DNA of 64,000 bases. Source: Arthrobacter sp. cf158. Its GTDB lineage: Bacteria; Actinomycetota; Actinomycetes; Actinomycetales; Micrococcaceae. The position numbers and the translations under genes are program-made. The stretch is taken from NCBI RefSeq assembly GCF_900106835.1, contig NZ_FNNR01000005.1:202019-266018 (forward strand), written 5' to 3'. Positions 17,583 to 28,500 of the stretch are shown here, piece after piece (the stretch's first letter is position 1; each line of letters begins with the position of its first letter). Under the pieces are notes generated by a model, which did no database searches, was not told where the DNA came from, and worked only from the letters and a program-made list of their open reading frames with translations.

Positions 17583-18590
17583 ATGACGCAAAATCGCTGG
17601 GGCATCGCCGGGGCAGGATTTATTGCCGGGATGTTCTCCTGGGACATGGGATTCACTGACGAGGCAACTGTAACGGCAGTGGGTTCACGGGATCTTATAA
17701 AGGCACAGCGCTTCGCTGATGAGCGCGGTCCAATGCGGGCCCACGGATCTTACGAAGAACTGATCGCGGACCCAGAGGTTGACTTCATCTATGTTGCTGT
17801 CCCGCACAGCGAACATGCCCGTGTTGCCGAGCTTGCTGTCAGGGCGGGCAAACCGGTCTTGGTGGAGAAACCTTTTGCTTTGAATGCCAACCAAGCAGAG
17901 TCTTTGTTCGAATTGGCGATGCAGGAAAAAGTTTTCGTCATGGAAGGCATGTGGTCGCGGTTTCTTCCGCACATGGTCAAGCTCCGGGAAGTCATCGAAT
18001 CCGGTGCTATCGGAGAGGTCATCTCGGTGTCTGCCGACCACGGTTTGCGCTTCGACCCGAACTCTCCCGAACACCGTCTCTACGACCGCTCATTGGGCGG
18101 CGGAGCCCTCTTGGACCTCGGCGTCTATCCCGTGTCACTCGTCGCCGGTTTGCTTGGTGATATCACGGAGATCAGGGCCTTTGGAACCCTGACAACCACA
18201 GGTGTGGATGCTGAAACCTCAGCGGTTATGCGCGACGCTGCAGGACGACACGGCATCATCAGCACATCACTTTCTACGGAATCCTCAAACCGGGCCAGCG
18301 TAAACGGAACTCTCGGAAGAATCGAGCTCGGGTACAACTACATGATTCCGACGGATCTAAAGGTGGTCACGTTCGGGGAGGGGAACCCTGCACACGGCGA
18401 GAAGGTCGAGGACTTCATGGGCACAGTTGAGGGAGGTATGGGTTGGCGCTTTGAAGCGCTTGAGGTCGGTCGCTGCGTTAGTGCCGGAAAACTGGAAAGC
18501 CCTGTGGTTCCGCACGCACTCACGCTCAAGACACTCCGGATCATGGACGAGATCCGCGGGCAAGTGGGAGTTCGCTATGACGCTGACTGA
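17583..18590 (+). CDS. Gfo/Idh/MocA-family oxidoreductase
   Basis: 335 residues. Rossmann motif GIAGAGFIAGMF, catalytic Lys in PVLVEKPFALN, and the C-terminal family segment GGGALLDLGVYPVSLV. AAAAGGAAG precedes the ATG, and a small hairpin (17538-17556) lies in the leader. Such enzymes oxidise polyols or sugars with NAD(P). Here it is the first gene of an operon with a sugar ABC importer and the L-erythrulose kinase and isomerases, so it may oxidise a tetritol or a related sugar to the ketose; that is inference. Its 3' end overlaps the ATPase gene by 14 bases. Confidence 0.87.
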   Translation: MTQNRWGIAGAGFIAGMFSWDMGFTDEATVTAVGSRDLIKAQRFADERGPMRAHGSYEELIADPEVDFIYVAVPHSEHARVAELAVRAGKPVLVEKPFALNANQAESLFELAMQEKVFVMEGMWSRFLPHMVKLREVIESGAIGEVISVSADHGLRFDPNSPEHRLYDRSLGGGALLDLGVYPVSLVAGLLGDITEIRAFGTLTTTGVDAETSAVMRDAAGRHGIISTSLSTESSNRASVNGTLGRIELGYNYMIPTDLKVVTFGEGNPAHGEKVEDFMGTVEGGMGWRFEALEVGRCVSAGKLESPVVPHALTLKTLRIMDEIRGQVGVRYDAD

Positions 18591-20112
18591 TGACGCCGGT
18601 AAGGCCCCAGTACTGTCGGCCAGGGGCGTGCGCGTTTCCTTTGGTGGCGTTGCTGTGGTCAAAGACGTCGACTTGGAGCTGTATCCGGGTGAAGTGGTTG
18701 CGCTACTCGGAGAAAACGGGGCAGGCAAATCCTCCTTAATGAAGGTCTTGGCGGGGGTGTATAGCCCTGACACTGCCAACGTCATTGTTGAGGGCGAATC
18801 CGTCCACCTCGGTTCAGTCAGCCACGCGCGCTCCCACGGAATTGCCATGGTCCATCAAGAACTGAACCTGGTGGACAATCTCTCCGTTGCAGAAAACATC
18901 GCGTTGGGTCGGGAACCCGGAACAGGCCCCGGCCTCGCGGCGGTCGTGAATCGCAAAGCCAGCGTCAAGCAAGCGAAGGATGCACTCGAGCAGGTCGGTT
19001 CACGGGTAGATCCTCGGACGCTTGTTGGCAGGCTTTCCCTGGCCCAACAGCAACAGGTTGAAATTGCGAAGGCACTCGCGCAGGACGAGGTTCGGGTTCT
19101 ACTCATGGACGAGCCAACTAGCTCGCTTCCCGAAGAACAGGCACAGGACCTCATGAGCCTGATTCACCGTCTCCGTGACGCTGGCCTCGCTGTGGTCATT
19201 ACGACTCACCGGATACCTGAGGCATTTGCGGTCGCCGACCGCATTGTCGTCATGCGCGATGGCAACAAAGTTGCTGAGTACGACCCCAATGATGGGAAGA
19301 CTTCAAGGGAGGAGATCGTGAACAGCCTCATCGGCAGGGAACTGACCACTCTTTTTCCGGACAAAAGGACTGAGGTTGGTTCCGTCGCGCTTGAACTTGA
19401 GGGCATGTCCGGCGGAATCGTCGAAGACGTCAATCTCGTCGTCCGCGAAGGTGAAATCCTGGGCCTAGGGGGATTGGTTGGAGCAGGCCGAACTGAATTG
19501 GCCCGCCTGGTTTTCGGATGTGATCCCCTTACGGCCGGAAGTATCTGGGTAGACGGGCAGAAGTGCAGGATCCGGGGGCCGAGGGATGCTGTGAAGTACG
19601 GCCTTGGATTTATCCCGGAAGACCGCAAACGTGACGGACTGGTTCTCGGCCAGGACATAGAGATGAACTTGTCGCTCCCGAATTTGGGCAAATGGAGTAA
19701 AGGTGGCGTGCTCTCATTACGCCAACTTGCGAGTAAAGCTGAAGACGCCATCGGTTCGTTCCGCGTGCGTACCAGGTCCTACCGTCAGCCGGTTGGGACC
19801 CTGAGCGGCGGAAACCAGCAGAAGGTCGTGCTGGCCAAGTGGATGGCGGTACCCCGGCGAGTACTAATTCTTGATGAGCCCACTCGTGGCGTCGATGTGG
19901 GCGCCAGACAGGAGATCTACACAGCTATCGATGAAATCGCACGGTCTGGAGTTGCGGTGCTGCTCATTTCTTCCGACATGGAGGAGCTCATCGGCATGAG
20001 CGATCGAATTGCCGTCATGGCAGAAGGACGACTTCAAGGCGTCCTTGAAAAAGAAGAAGTTTCGCAGGCATACATCTTTAAGCTGGCGAGCCAATTGGAG
20101 AGTGTTTCATGA
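18577..20112 (+). CDS. Sugar ABC transporter, double ATPase subunit (RbsA/MglA type)
   Basis: 511 residues from the ATG at 18577, inside the 3' end of the dehydrogenase gene; the longer open frame upstream has no similarity. Two nucleotide-binding domains are present. The first has Walker A GENGAGKSS, signature LSLAQQQQVEI and Walker B VLLMDEPTS. The second has a degenerate Walker A (GLVGAGRTELA) but intact LSGGNQQKVVLAKW and LILDEPTRGVDVGA. That pattern is typical of RbsA-type subunits. With the permease and binding protein that follow, it imports a sugar or polyol. The stop overlaps the permease start (ATGA). Confidence 0.93.
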   Translation: MTLTDDAGKAPVLSARGVRVSFGGVAVVKDVDLELYPGEVVALLGENGAGKSSLMKVLAGVYSPDTANVIVEGESVHLGSVSHARSHGIAMVHQELNLVDNLSVAENIALGREPGTGPGLAAVVNRKASVKQAKDALEQVGSRVDPRTLVGRLSLAQQQQVEIAKALAQDEVRVLLMDEPTSSLPEEQAQDLMSLIHRLRDAGLAVVITTHRIPEAFAVADRIVVMRDGNKVAEYDPNDGKTSREEIVNSLIGRELTTLFPDKRTEVGSVALELEGMSGGIVEDVNLVVREGEILGLGGLVGAGRTELARLVFGCDPLTAGSIWVDGQKCRIRGPRDAVKYGLGFIPEDRKRDGLVLGQDIEMNLSLPNLGKWSKGGVLSLRQLASKAEDAIGSFRVRTRSYRQPVGTLSGGNQQKVVLAKWMAVPRRVLILDEPTRGVDVGARQEIYTAIDEIARSGVAVLLISSDMEELIGMSDRIAVMAEGRLQGVLEKEEVSQAYIFKLASQLESVS

Positions 20113-21122
20113 GTATTGTAAAGAGCCAGCCGGTCCCTACTGAACGGAAAGTTTCCAGGGCCGGCACCGGAGCCAAGAAACTTACCAGTGGCTTCTTGGC
20201 GGCGCCTTCTTCCGGTGCTGTCGTATCTGTTGTGTTGGTCTCGGCTTTTCTGTCCATTGCAACGCCGCAGTTCTTGACGCTCGACAACTTGAGCCTTGTT
20301 GCCAGGGCCTTTTCCTTCATCGCCATCGCTGCCATCGGGCAGTTCGTCGTTATTCTTACCCGCGGCATTGATATCTCATCCGGCTCTGTCATCGGTCTTT
20401 CCGGCATCGTTACCGCCTTGATCTCCGGAGCTGGCCTACCGACGTGGATGGCTCTACTGGGCGGTATTGCCGCAGCCATGGCTGTCGGCCTCTTTAACGG
20501 CTCGCTCATTGCCGGGCTCGGGTTGGTTTCCTTTATGGTGACGCTGGGCATGCTGAACGTCGTCAGAGGTGCGGACGTTGCTCTTACGGGTGGCTACCCC
20601 GTGACCGGCTTGGATCCGTTCATCAAGAGCCTTGGTCAAGGCTTTCTCCTGGGAATTCCCATGCCCGTTATTATCATGCTTGTGCTGGCCGCAGTTATGT
20701 GGTGGGTAATGACGAGGACAGTATTTGGACGTCAACTCTACGCCATCGGCGGCAACGAGGAGGCAGCGCGTTTGTCCGGCGTCAAGGTAAAGACCGTAAC
20801 GGCCTTGGCTTACGTTATTTCAGGCCTCTTTGCCGGGATAGCCGGCATTCTTCTGACAGCCCGGCTGGGTGTAGCGGAATCCACTATTGGTACAGGTTAC
20901 GAGCTGGACATCATCGCCGCAGCCGTCATTGGTGGTGCAAGCTTCGCAGGAGGCATCGGAAATGTAACGGGCGTCATCTGGGGTGCTGCTTTGCTGGGAA
21001 TCGTCCGCAACGGCATGGCTCTGCTGGGTGTTGACAGCTATTGGCAACAAATTGTCATCGGTGCGGTTATTGTGATCGCCGTCATCATCGACCGTGTACG
21101 AACACGAACAACTATTCACTGA
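20109..21122 (+). CDS. Sugar ABC transporter permease (RbsC type)
   Basis: 337 residues with about eight to ten hydrophobic segments. Family motifs are FVVILTRGIDISSGSVIGLSG and GGNEEAARLSGVKV, the cytoplasmic loop that contacts the ATPase. The C-terminal region has IAAAVIGGASFAGGIG and ends near IDRVRTRTTIH. It forms the membrane channel with the preceding ATPase, to which it is translationally coupled. Ribose-, erythritol- and inositol-type importers share this architecture. Confidence 0.93.
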   Translation: MSIVKSQPVPTERKVSRAGTGAKKLTSGFLAAPSSGAVVSVVLVSAFLSIATPQFLTLDNLSLVARAFSFIAIAAIGQFVVILTRGIDISSGSVIGLSGIVTALISGAGLPTWMALLGGIAAAMAVGLFNGSLIAGLGLVSFMVTLGMLNVVRGADVALTGGYPVTGLDPFIKSLGQGFLLGIPMPVIIMLVLAAVMWWVMTRTVFGRQLYAIGGNEEAARLSGVKVKTVTALAYVISGLFAGIAGILLTARLGVAESTIGTGYELDIIAAAVIGGASFAGGIGNVTGVIWGAALLGIVRNGMALLGVDSYWQQIVIGAVIVIAVIIDRVRTRTTIH

Positions 21123-21169
21123 TTCTTGTGACATCTGAAAATACCACCGCTATCCAAAGGAGAATAGCT

Positions 21170-22249
21170 ATGAAAGAACGTCAGTCTTCCAAATCGTGGG
21201 TAAGCAAGCTGGGTGGAAGCATACTGGCACTCGGCGTCGCCCTCGCTCTCGGCCTTACAGGTTGTAGCTCCGGTCAGCAGGCAGGGACGACTGTGTCCAA
21301 AGGCCCGAATGACCAACTTACCTTCGTCGCCATTTTCAAAGCACTGGGCAATGCAGGCGTTACCGCAGCGAAAAAGGGTATGGAGGAGCGCGCCAAGGAA
21401 ATCGGGAACATCAAGGTTGAAGTGACTGCACCGTCCGCGCCGGACGCCGCGGCACAAGTGCAACTTATCGAGTCGTACGTACAACGTGGTGTAGACGGAC
21501 TGATGGTGTCCAGTCTTGGCCCATCGGTGTGTGAGGCAATCGATTCCGCTATGTCGCGTGGCATTCCTGTCATCACGTTCGACTCCGATTGCCCCGACAG
21601 CAAGCGACTCACCTACGTCGGGTCCGATAATAAAGCTGGCGGCGAAGCAGCGGGCAAGCTCTACGCTGAAGCTGTAAAGGGCAAAGGTAAGCAGCGTATC
21701 GCCATTCTTACCGGAGTGCTTGGTTCGCAGAACCTTACCGAGCGTGACCAAGGCTTCCAGGAAGGTCTCAAGAAGGCCGGTGTCGATTTCGAGATCGTGA
21801 AGACGGTCCCCGGCAATGACGATGTGCCCAAGTCTGTAGATGCCGTCGAGTCGACTCTTCGTGGTGACCAGAGCATAAATGGCTTCTTCTTCGACGGTCC
21901 ATGGCCATTCCTTGTTGAAGCATCGAACCTGCCGACTCTTGTAGACCGGACAAAGAACGGGGGCCTTACGGTAGTAGCCTTCGACACCATCCAACCTGAG
22001 ATGGATGCGGTGAAGAACGGACTGGCACACGCTCTCGTTGGCCAAAAATATTACGGCTGGGGTTACCAAGGAGCTCAGGTTTTGGACCAGATCGTACGCC
22101 ACGGAGCGAAGTTCGACACTGTAACGGCAACGGGCTTCGACCTCGTAACCAAGGATGGCGGCGAAGGTCGCTTCACCCCGGACGAGATGGACGCTCTTTG
22201 GCAGAGCTACGCATTCAAGGAAACTCCAATCATGCCACCTTCTAAGTAG
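21170..22249 (+). CDS. Sugar ABC transporter substrate-binding lipoprotein (RbsB type)
   Basis: 359 residues from the ATG at 21170, preceded by AAAGGAG. A lipoprotein signal peptide ends in the lipobox LTGC (Cys near residue 27), so the protein is anchored outside the membrane. The mature part is a type I periplasmic-binding fold (LTFVAIFKALGNAGVTAAKKG, YVQRGVDGLMVSSLGP, VITFDSDCPDSKRLTYVGSDN). It lies 47 bp after the permease. A hairpin at 22257 behind it probably raises its level relative to downstream genes. The ligand is likely a polyol or sugar related to erythritol or erythrulose, by context. Confidence 0.92.
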   Translation: MKERQSSKSWVSKLGGSILALGVALALGLTGCSSGQQAGTTVSKGPNDQLTFVAIFKALGNAGVTAAKKGMEERAKEIGNIKVEVTAPSAPDAAAQVQLIESYVQRGVDGLMVSSLGPSVCEAIDSAMSRGIPVITFDSDCPDSKRLTYVGSDNKAGGEAAGKLYAEAVKGKGKQRIAILTGVLGSQNLTERDQGFQEGLKKAGVDFEIVKTVPGNDDVPKSVDAVESTLRGDQSINGFFFDGPWPFLVEASNLPTLVDRTKNGGLTVVAFDTIQPEMDAVKNGLAHALVGQKYYGWGYQGAQVLDQIVRHGAKFDTVTATGFDLVTKDGGEGRFTPDEMDALWQSYAFKETPIMPPSK

Positions 22250-22256
22250 CCGGGAA

Positions 22257-22282
22257 GTGGGGGGCGTTGCCGGCCCCCCTAC
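22257..22282. terminator. G/C hairpin after the binding-protein gene
   Basis: GTGGGGGGC pairs with GCCCCCCTAC (one bulged base) across a 7-base loop, 8 bp after the stop at 22249. There is no T-run. It probably acts as a partial terminator or mRNA stabiliser between transporter and kinase genes; the remaining 153 bp leader up to 22435 shows nothing clear. Confidence 0.5.
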
Positions 22283-22435
22283 TTCACGACCGCTCACAGT
22301 CGACACGGGTTGGCGATGCGGTCTTTGCCAGGAATGTGTCCCCAGGACAGTTTTTGTCCATCATCAAAACTCCATATCAACTTTGTCCCGAGGCGATTTC
22401 GTTCGCTTTGCTTCCAAACGGTCCAGGAGCCCCGC

Positions 22436-24193
22436 ATGACCCGCTTGTTCAATGAACCCGCAGCTTTTGCCGACGAGATGATCGAAGGTTTCGTTGCATC
22501 GCACGGCCGTTGGGTACGTCGTGTGTCCGGTGGCGTTGCCAGAAGCACCCGCAGCACCCCGGGTTCCGTTGCACTGGTCATCGGTGGCGGCTCCGGACAC
22601 TACCCGGCCTTTGCCGGGCTGGTCGGCCAGGGCCTGGCGCACGGCGCAGCGATGGGCAACCTGTTCGCATCCCCCTCGGCACAGCAGGTCTACAACGTGG
22701 CCAAGGCTGCGGAGAACGGTGGCGGTGTGCTCCTGGGCTACGGCAACTACGCCGGGGACGTCCTGCACTTCACCCAGGCACAGGACAAGCTGCGCGCCGA
22801 GGGCATCGACTGCAGAAGCATCGCCGTCACGGACGACATCTCGTCGGCTCCGCTGGCGGACAAGCACAAGCGCCGCGGGATCGCCGGGGACCTGACGGTC
22901 TTCAAAGTTGCAGCCGCTGCCTCCGAGGCCGGCTACTCCATGAACGCGGTGGTGGAGATCGCCGAACGCGCCAACCACCGCACCCGTTCCTTCGGTGTTG
23001 CCTTCACCGGCTGCACCCTCCCGGGCGCGGACCACCCGCTCTTCTCCGTTCCCGAAGGCCGCATGGCCGTCGGCATGGGCATCCATGGCGAACCCGGCAT
23101 CGGCGAGACAGACATTCCGACGGCGAATGAACTCGCCGAACTGCTGGTCAAGGACCTCCTCGCCGAGATCCCGGACGGCGTCCAGGTCCAGGGCGCCCGT
23201 GTGGTCCCGATCCTCAACGGTCTGGGCAGCGTCAAGTACGAGGAACTCTTTGTGGTCTACCGCCGGGTGGCGCAGTTGCTGGCCGAAGCCGGCATCGAGG
23301 CCGTTGACCCGCAGGTGGGAGAACTGGTCACCAGCTTCGACATGGCCGGCACCTCGCTGACACTGTTCTGGCTGGACTCCGAGCTCGAAGAACTGTGGCT
23401 GGCCCCCGCCGATGCACCGGCCTTCCGGCGCGGTGCGGTAAGCGCTCAAGCGCTCGACGCCGAGCAACTCACCATGGGCGCCGAGCAGCAAGCCGTGATC
23501 CCGGACGCCAGCGAAGAATCCAAGGCCGCCGCGCCCGGCATCCTGGCCGCGCTTACCGCCGCCAAAGCAGTGATTGATGCCAACGTGGAGGAGCTGGGCC
23601 GGATCGACGCGATCGCCGGCGACGGTGACCACGGCATCGGCATGGAGCGCGGTATCCACGCCGCCGTCGCTGCTGCGGCAGGCGCCGTCGAACGCGGTGC
23701 CGGAGCTGGGACCGTCCTGAATCTTGCTGCCGATGCCTGGGCGGACAAAGCCGGTGGCACTTCGGGTGCGCTGTGGGGCATGGCCCTGCGCTCCGTCGGC
23801 CAATCCGTCGGTGACAGTGACCGCCCGAACGCGGCAGCCGTTGCCGCAGGGATAGCCGAAGCGAGGCGTTCCATCATGGACTTCGGCAAGGCAAAGGTAG
23901 GCGACAAAACCTTGGTGGATGTCCTGGCCCCGTTCAGCGAAGCCCTCACGGCCGCTGTTCAGGGCGGAGCAACACTTCAGGAAGCATGGGGTGCCGCGGC
24001 GACCATCGCTGAACAGTCCGCCGAGGCGACCGCCAACCTGCTGCCCCTCATGGGCCGGGCACGCCCGCACGCCGAAAAGAGCCTCGGAACGCCCGACGCC
24101 GGAGCCGTCTCCATGGCCCTGATCGTCCGGGCCATCCACAACACCCTCGCCGGGAACACCGCCGGGAAGATCTCAGTAAAGGAAACAGCATGA
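22436..24193 (+). CDS. lerK: DhaK-DhaL fusion kinase, probable L-erythrulose kinase
   Basis: 585 residues from the ATG at 22436. The N-terminal DhaK domain has [19 protein letters not shown] with the substrate-binding His, and the C-terminal DhaL domain has the metal/ATP motif [13 protein letters not shown] and [12 protein letters not shown]. It is thus an ATP-dependent dihydroxyacetone-type kinase. Directly coupled RpiB-like and TPI-like genes match the set known from Mycobacterium smegmatis, where the kinase makes L-erythrulose 1-phosphate. A plain dihydroxyacetone kinase role is the alternative. Its GC content (about 70% in sampled lines) is clearly higher than that of the ABC genes upstream. 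Confidence 0.85.
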   Translation: MTRLFNEPAAFADEMIEGFVASHGRWVRRVSGGVARSTRSTPGSVALVIGGGSGHYPAFAGLVGQGLAHGAAMGNLFASPSAQQVYNVAKAAENGGGVLLGYGNYAGDVLHFTQAQDKLRAEGIDCRSIAVTDDISSAPLADKHKRRGIAGDLTVFKVAAAASEAGYSMNAVVEIAERANHRTRSFGVAFTGCTLPGADHPLFSVPEGRMAVGMGIHGEPGIGETDIPTANELAELLVKDLLAEIPDGVQVQGARVVPILNGLGSVKYEELFVVYRRVAQLLAEAGIEAVDPQVGELVTSFDMAGTSLTLFWLDSELEELWLAPADAPAFRRGAVSAQALDAEQLTMGAEQQAVIPDASEESKAAAPGILAALTAAKAVIDANVEELGRIDAIAGDGDHGIGMERGIHAAVAAAAGAVERGAGAGTVLNLAADAWADKAGGTSGALWGMALRSVGQSVGDSDRPNAAAVAAGIAEARRSIMDFGKAKVGDKTLVDVLAPFSEALTAAVQGGATLQEAWGAAATIAEQSAEATANLLPLMGRARPHAEKSLGTPDAGAVSMALIVRAIHNTLAGNTAGKISVKETA

Positions 24194-24660
24194 GCACCAA
24201 ACTGCGCCTGGTCGTTGGATCGGACGATGCCGGATTCGAGTACAAGGAAGCCCTGAAAGCCGATCTGGAAGCGAACGGCTTGGTCGAATCGGTGACCGAC
24301 GTCGGGGTGGACGCCTCGAGCCACACACCGTACCCCTCTGTTGCCATCGCCGCCGCTGAACTGATCGCCGCCGGCAAGGCGGACCGGGCACTCCTGGTCT
24401 GCGGCACCGGACTGGGCGTTGCGATCGCCGCGAACAAGGTTCCCGGCATCCGCGCCGTCACCGCCCACGATTCCTTCTCCGTGGAGCGCTCGGTCCTGAG
24501 CAACAACGCCCAGGTCCTCACGTTCGGCCAGCGTGTGGTGGGACTGGAGCTCGCCCGCCGCCTGGCCAAGGAATGGCTCACCTACACCTTCGACGAAACC
24601 TCTGCCTCGGCCGAGAAAGTCACACTGATTAAGGACTACGAGGGTGTCTCTTCCTGCTAA
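24190..24660 (+). CDS. derI: RpiB-family isomerase, probable D-erythrose-4-phosphate isomerase
   Basis: 156 residues of the RpiB/LacAB family. The catalytic-Cys motif [16 protein letters not shown] is intact, and [20 protein letters not shown] matches the family's phosphate and ring-opening segment. The first motif reads SDDAGFEYK where ribose-5-phosphate isomerases usually have SDHAG, so one family His is Asp; this fits a tetrose-phosphate enzyme. In the known tetritol pathway this homologue converts D-erythrulose 4-phosphate to D-erythrose 4-phosphate. The start overlaps the kinase stop by 4 bases. The specific role is inferred from the cluster. Confidence 0.83.
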   Translation: MSTKLRLVVGSDDAGFEYKEALKADLEANGLVESVTDVGVDASSHTPYPSVAIAAAELIAAGKADRALLVCGTGLGVAIAANKVPGIRAVTAHDSFSVERSVLSNNAQVLTFGQRVVGLELARRLAKEWLTYTFDETSASAEKVTLIKDYEGVSSC

Positions 24661-25537
24661 GACCGCCAGCGCGGCAGCCCAACAACCACGCGCGGTCATC
24701 GGTGTGAGCCTGAAAATGTACTTCGGCTACCAGCGTTCCGTGGACTACTGCCGCGACATCGCCACCATCGCCTTCAAGCACCCGGCAGTGGTGAGCGGCG
24801 ACATCGAACTGTTCGTGCTCCCCACCCTCCCGGTACTGCCCGAAGCAGCCCGGATCCTGGGCGCGGCCGCTGTTGGAACCGGAGCGCAGGACATCTTCTG
24901 GGAAGACGAAGGCGCGTACACCGGCGAAGTCGGCGGCAAAACCGTTGCCGAGCTCGGCGGCCGGTATGTGGAGGTAGGGCACGCGGAACGCCGCCGGATC
25001 TTCGGAGAAGACGACCGGGTGATCGGCTTGAAAACGGCCGCGGCCTACCGCAACGGACTCACCCCCGTGCTGTGCGTGGGCGAACTGAATGCCGGCTCCC
25101 CCGAGGAAGCAATCGCCCACTGCACGGCCGACATCGATGCCGCCCTCAACCGCGCCGGAACGCTCGGCCCCACAGCCCGGACCATCGTGGCCTACGAGCC
25201 GCAGTGGGCCATCGGCGCCCCGGAACCGGCAACACCGGAATACATCAGCGCCGTAGTCCGCGGCCTGGACCAGCACCTGCGTTCGTTGCCGGGTCAGGAA
25301 GACAGCAGCGTCATCTACGGCGGCAGCGCCGGACCGGGCCTCATCACGGAACTGGACACCGCCGTCGCGGGCTTGTTCCTGGGCCGCTTCGCGCACGATC
25401 CCGCAGCGCTGAAAACCATCCTGGACGAAACCGCCGCACGCCTCACCACGAAGAAAGAGGAAAAATCAGCAGCAACAACACACACACCAACCAAGCGATA
25501 CGCCGACAAACCACGGACCAGGAAACACACCCCATGA
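24644..25537 (+). CDS. lerI: Triose-phosphate-isomerase homologue (probable LerI), with an abnormal C-terminal tail
   Basis: Starts at GTG 24644, inside the end of the RpiB-like gene. TPI motifs are present: Lys in VSLKMYFGY (TPIs usually have Asn where this has Ser), His in [11 protein letters not shown], catalytic Glu in AYEPQWAIG and the phosphate loop YGGSAGPGL. In the known pathway the homologue converts L-erythrulose 1-phosphate to D-erythrulose 4-phosphate. Normal similarity ends at about LDETAARL (near 25,445). The last 30 or so residues are Lys-, Thr- and His-rich and are encoded by the T-depleted tract, so the native 3' end has been overwritten. Activity may survive because the tail lies after the last core helix. 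Confidence 0.82.
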   Translation: MSLPAKTASAAAQQPRAVIGVSLKMYFGYQRSVDYCRDIATIAFKHPAVVSGDIELFVLPTLPVLPEAARILGAAAVGTGAQDIFWEDEGAYTGEVGGKTVAELGGRYVEVGHAERRRIFGEDDRVIGLKTAAAYRNGLTPVLCVGELNAGSPEEAIAHCTADIDAALNRAGTLGPTARTIVAYEPQWAIGAPEPATPEYISAVVRGLDQHLRSLPGQEDSSVIYGGSAGPGLITELDTAVAGLFLGRFAHDPAALKTILDETAARLTTKKEEKSAATTHTPTKRYADKPRTRKHTP

Positions 25538-28500
25538 ACACACACCACCCCCCGCCAAAAGCCCCGGAGAAGCCCGTGGACCGGAGCAAGATCTCCAACC
25601 ACGCGACCCGGGAAACCAAGAACGACGACGAGCTCGCCGAAGTCCACCGCAAAGCAGACGAACCCCACACAACCCTGAAACGGCGAACGAAAGGGAGCCC
25701 CACGGAACACCGGAGCACCCACCCGCACATCGCCCAGGCGCTGAGAACGAACCCGCGGCCCACCAGCAGCAACGGCACCGCCCACACGCCGAAAAACGAC
25801 GAAGCCAACAAGACCTCCACCAACGGCCGGCCGGAGGGTGAGGCAGCCGCGACAAACACCGCAATGCAGACCCATAAACAGGGACCCACGCAAAGGAGAC
25901 GACACCGGCTCAACAGCGCCAACAGCCCCCACCAGGCAAGCAGCACCGACACCACCAACACCGACCCCGGAATGCAAAAACACAAGCACATGAAAGACGC
26001 CCTCACGCAGCACCCCCGGAACAGCCACACAAAAGACCGAACGAGAAGACGCAAACAAGCACCAGGAAACCTCACGCACACGGAAACACCACCACACAAA
26101 CGCCAACGCCACCACCACAACAAGCCCGACAAGAGCCAGCACAAACAAAGACACACCAACCAAAGCAACGAACAAGGGCGGCCCCGACAGCACCCCCAAC
26201 CGGAGACCAACCACCGACAAAACCAGAGGACACAACAAAGCCTCGAGGTCCCAAACAACAAATGAAAAGCAACAAGAAACAGGGAAAGGCACCGCCCGCG
26301 CAAACCCCGACAAAAAGGCGAGCAGCGAGCACCACAACCGCCAAAAGGCCACCCACAACAACCCCGACAACCAAAACTACCCCCACGCCCAGGAACAAGT
26401 ACCCCCCGAACACCACCACATCACCACCAACCACGACCACGACCCCACGGCCGACAAAGCCAGAACCGACGAGCAGGAAAACCACCACCGCAACGAAACC
26501 AAAACCGCACCGCAGCAGAGGAAAGCCAACAACAGACTCCACACAATAGAACACAACAACGAACACGCAGAACACAACGCCAAACGCCAAAACGCCGCCC
26601 AGACAGGCACAAACCCGGGCCACCCGCACGACCACCTGCAGCGCAACAACAAGAAAGAAGACGCCGATACCTACGACGGACAAGATGCCCAGCAGAACGA
26701 GAGCGCCAACAACGAAGACGACACCCCAAAAGCAACCCCAGACCAGGCCGAAGCCGCCACCCAAACCAAACACGAACCCGGCAACGACGGCCAAGACCAC
26801 AACGACAACCAACACACCAACCCGCAACCCACCCGCGTGAAAACCGGCGCCTGCAAGATACACAACCCGCCCAACGAGGCACGCCACGACAAAGAACACA
26901 CCCACCAAGAACCCCAACAACCAGCAAAGGAAATCCGGGACGCGCACCCCCAGAACCACCCCAACAACACCACCCGCGCAGCCAACCCCGCCGAACACCC
27001 CAACAAAACCCCCACCCACAACCCCAAGGACAAAAGCAACAAAAACGAGGGGAAGAACAGCCGCGACGACAACGACCGCGAAAGCACCATCCCCAAGACG
27101 CGCAACAAGGACGAACTCAAGCGCGAAGCCAACACCGCCGACAACCCAACAACCCCCAAACCACAGCAGCCCAATGGTGAACCCAAAACAATGCCACCAA
27201 CGGCCAGAAAGCCCCCCGCAAACGAGCAGCAAAACACCAAATCCAAGACCGAACCAGCGGACGAACCACTGACCGACAACGACGAGCAACCCAACAACCA
27301 CGACGGCCGCAACCACACACACGAAAACCACCGAAAAAGCGAACACCACCACCAGCCCGGCAACGAAAATAACGACCAACACCAGCCAGCGACGGGGAGT
27401 CGCCACGACACCGATGAGAGCGGCGGAGCGATCGGCAAGGACGACATCCCCGACAGCATGCCACCCAGCACCCCACACATAGCCGAAAAAAAAGCCGCCA
27501 CCCCCAACCGCGACCACCCCGACCACACCGGAAACACACACCCCGCAACCCACCGCCCGGCAACCACCCACACGGCCCCACAAAGAACAAGACCGCCCAC
27601 CCGCGACCAAAAGCACCCCGCAGGAGTCCCGCCACAGCCCCCACAACAAGAAAAGGACCACCACCGACCAACCAACCAGGAATGGAGCAACAGAGACAGA
27701 CCACGCCGCCCGCAAGAAGCGGACACCCAACGAATGGCCGACCCCAAGAAAGACCAGCCCACCGATCCGAGCCCGACCGCGCAAAACAACGCACCAACCA
27801 ACCAGGAGCGGGCGCAAGAAAGCACACAGCGAAGCGCCCGCACAAGCCAAGACCCCGAGAACGCGGAGAAGCAGGAACGACACCGAAAGAAAGCAGACGG
27901 CAACCGACGGAGACGCGGTAAAAGGAGGCGCAGGGGAAACCCACGGCCGCGCCAAAGGCCTCACACGGAACAATCCAAACCCCCCACGCCGAATGCCCCA
28001 AGCCGCAAACGAACCAACGCCAGCCAACGCTCCACGGGCCTGCGCCGAGCCGACAAGAACGAAACAACGGTACTACCGACGGACGGCAGAGGACAGACCT
28101 GCAACGCACACCGATCCCCCAGCGCAACGTCACACCCAGCACGCCAAAGACCCGGAAGACGGAACACCCGAAACGAGCGACGGCAAGCAATGAGGCACCC
28201 GCCAACACCACATCATGGAAAGGAACGTATGCCTGATAGCGAGCCCCACCCCCACCATGAACCGCCCAACATCGACGCAGAACAGCTACCCGCCCATCAC
28301 CGAAAGAACCGAAAGCCACAACAACGCCACAACACGCCCACAGACCTCCGGCCGCACTCGGATCCGCCAAACAGAACGAAACGGGGAACACAACCACGCC
28401 GCCGGCACAGCACGCCACCCAACCCCAGCACCGAGCAAGAACTGAGGAAAACACCCGGCTCGGACTCCAGCAAGCAAGAGCGACGCTTAGGCCAATCAGC

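Noticed and set aside
22364..24139. 591-codon minus-strand frame opposite the kinase
   Set aside because: Antisense shadow of the high-GC DhaK-DhaL gene; no motif of its own.
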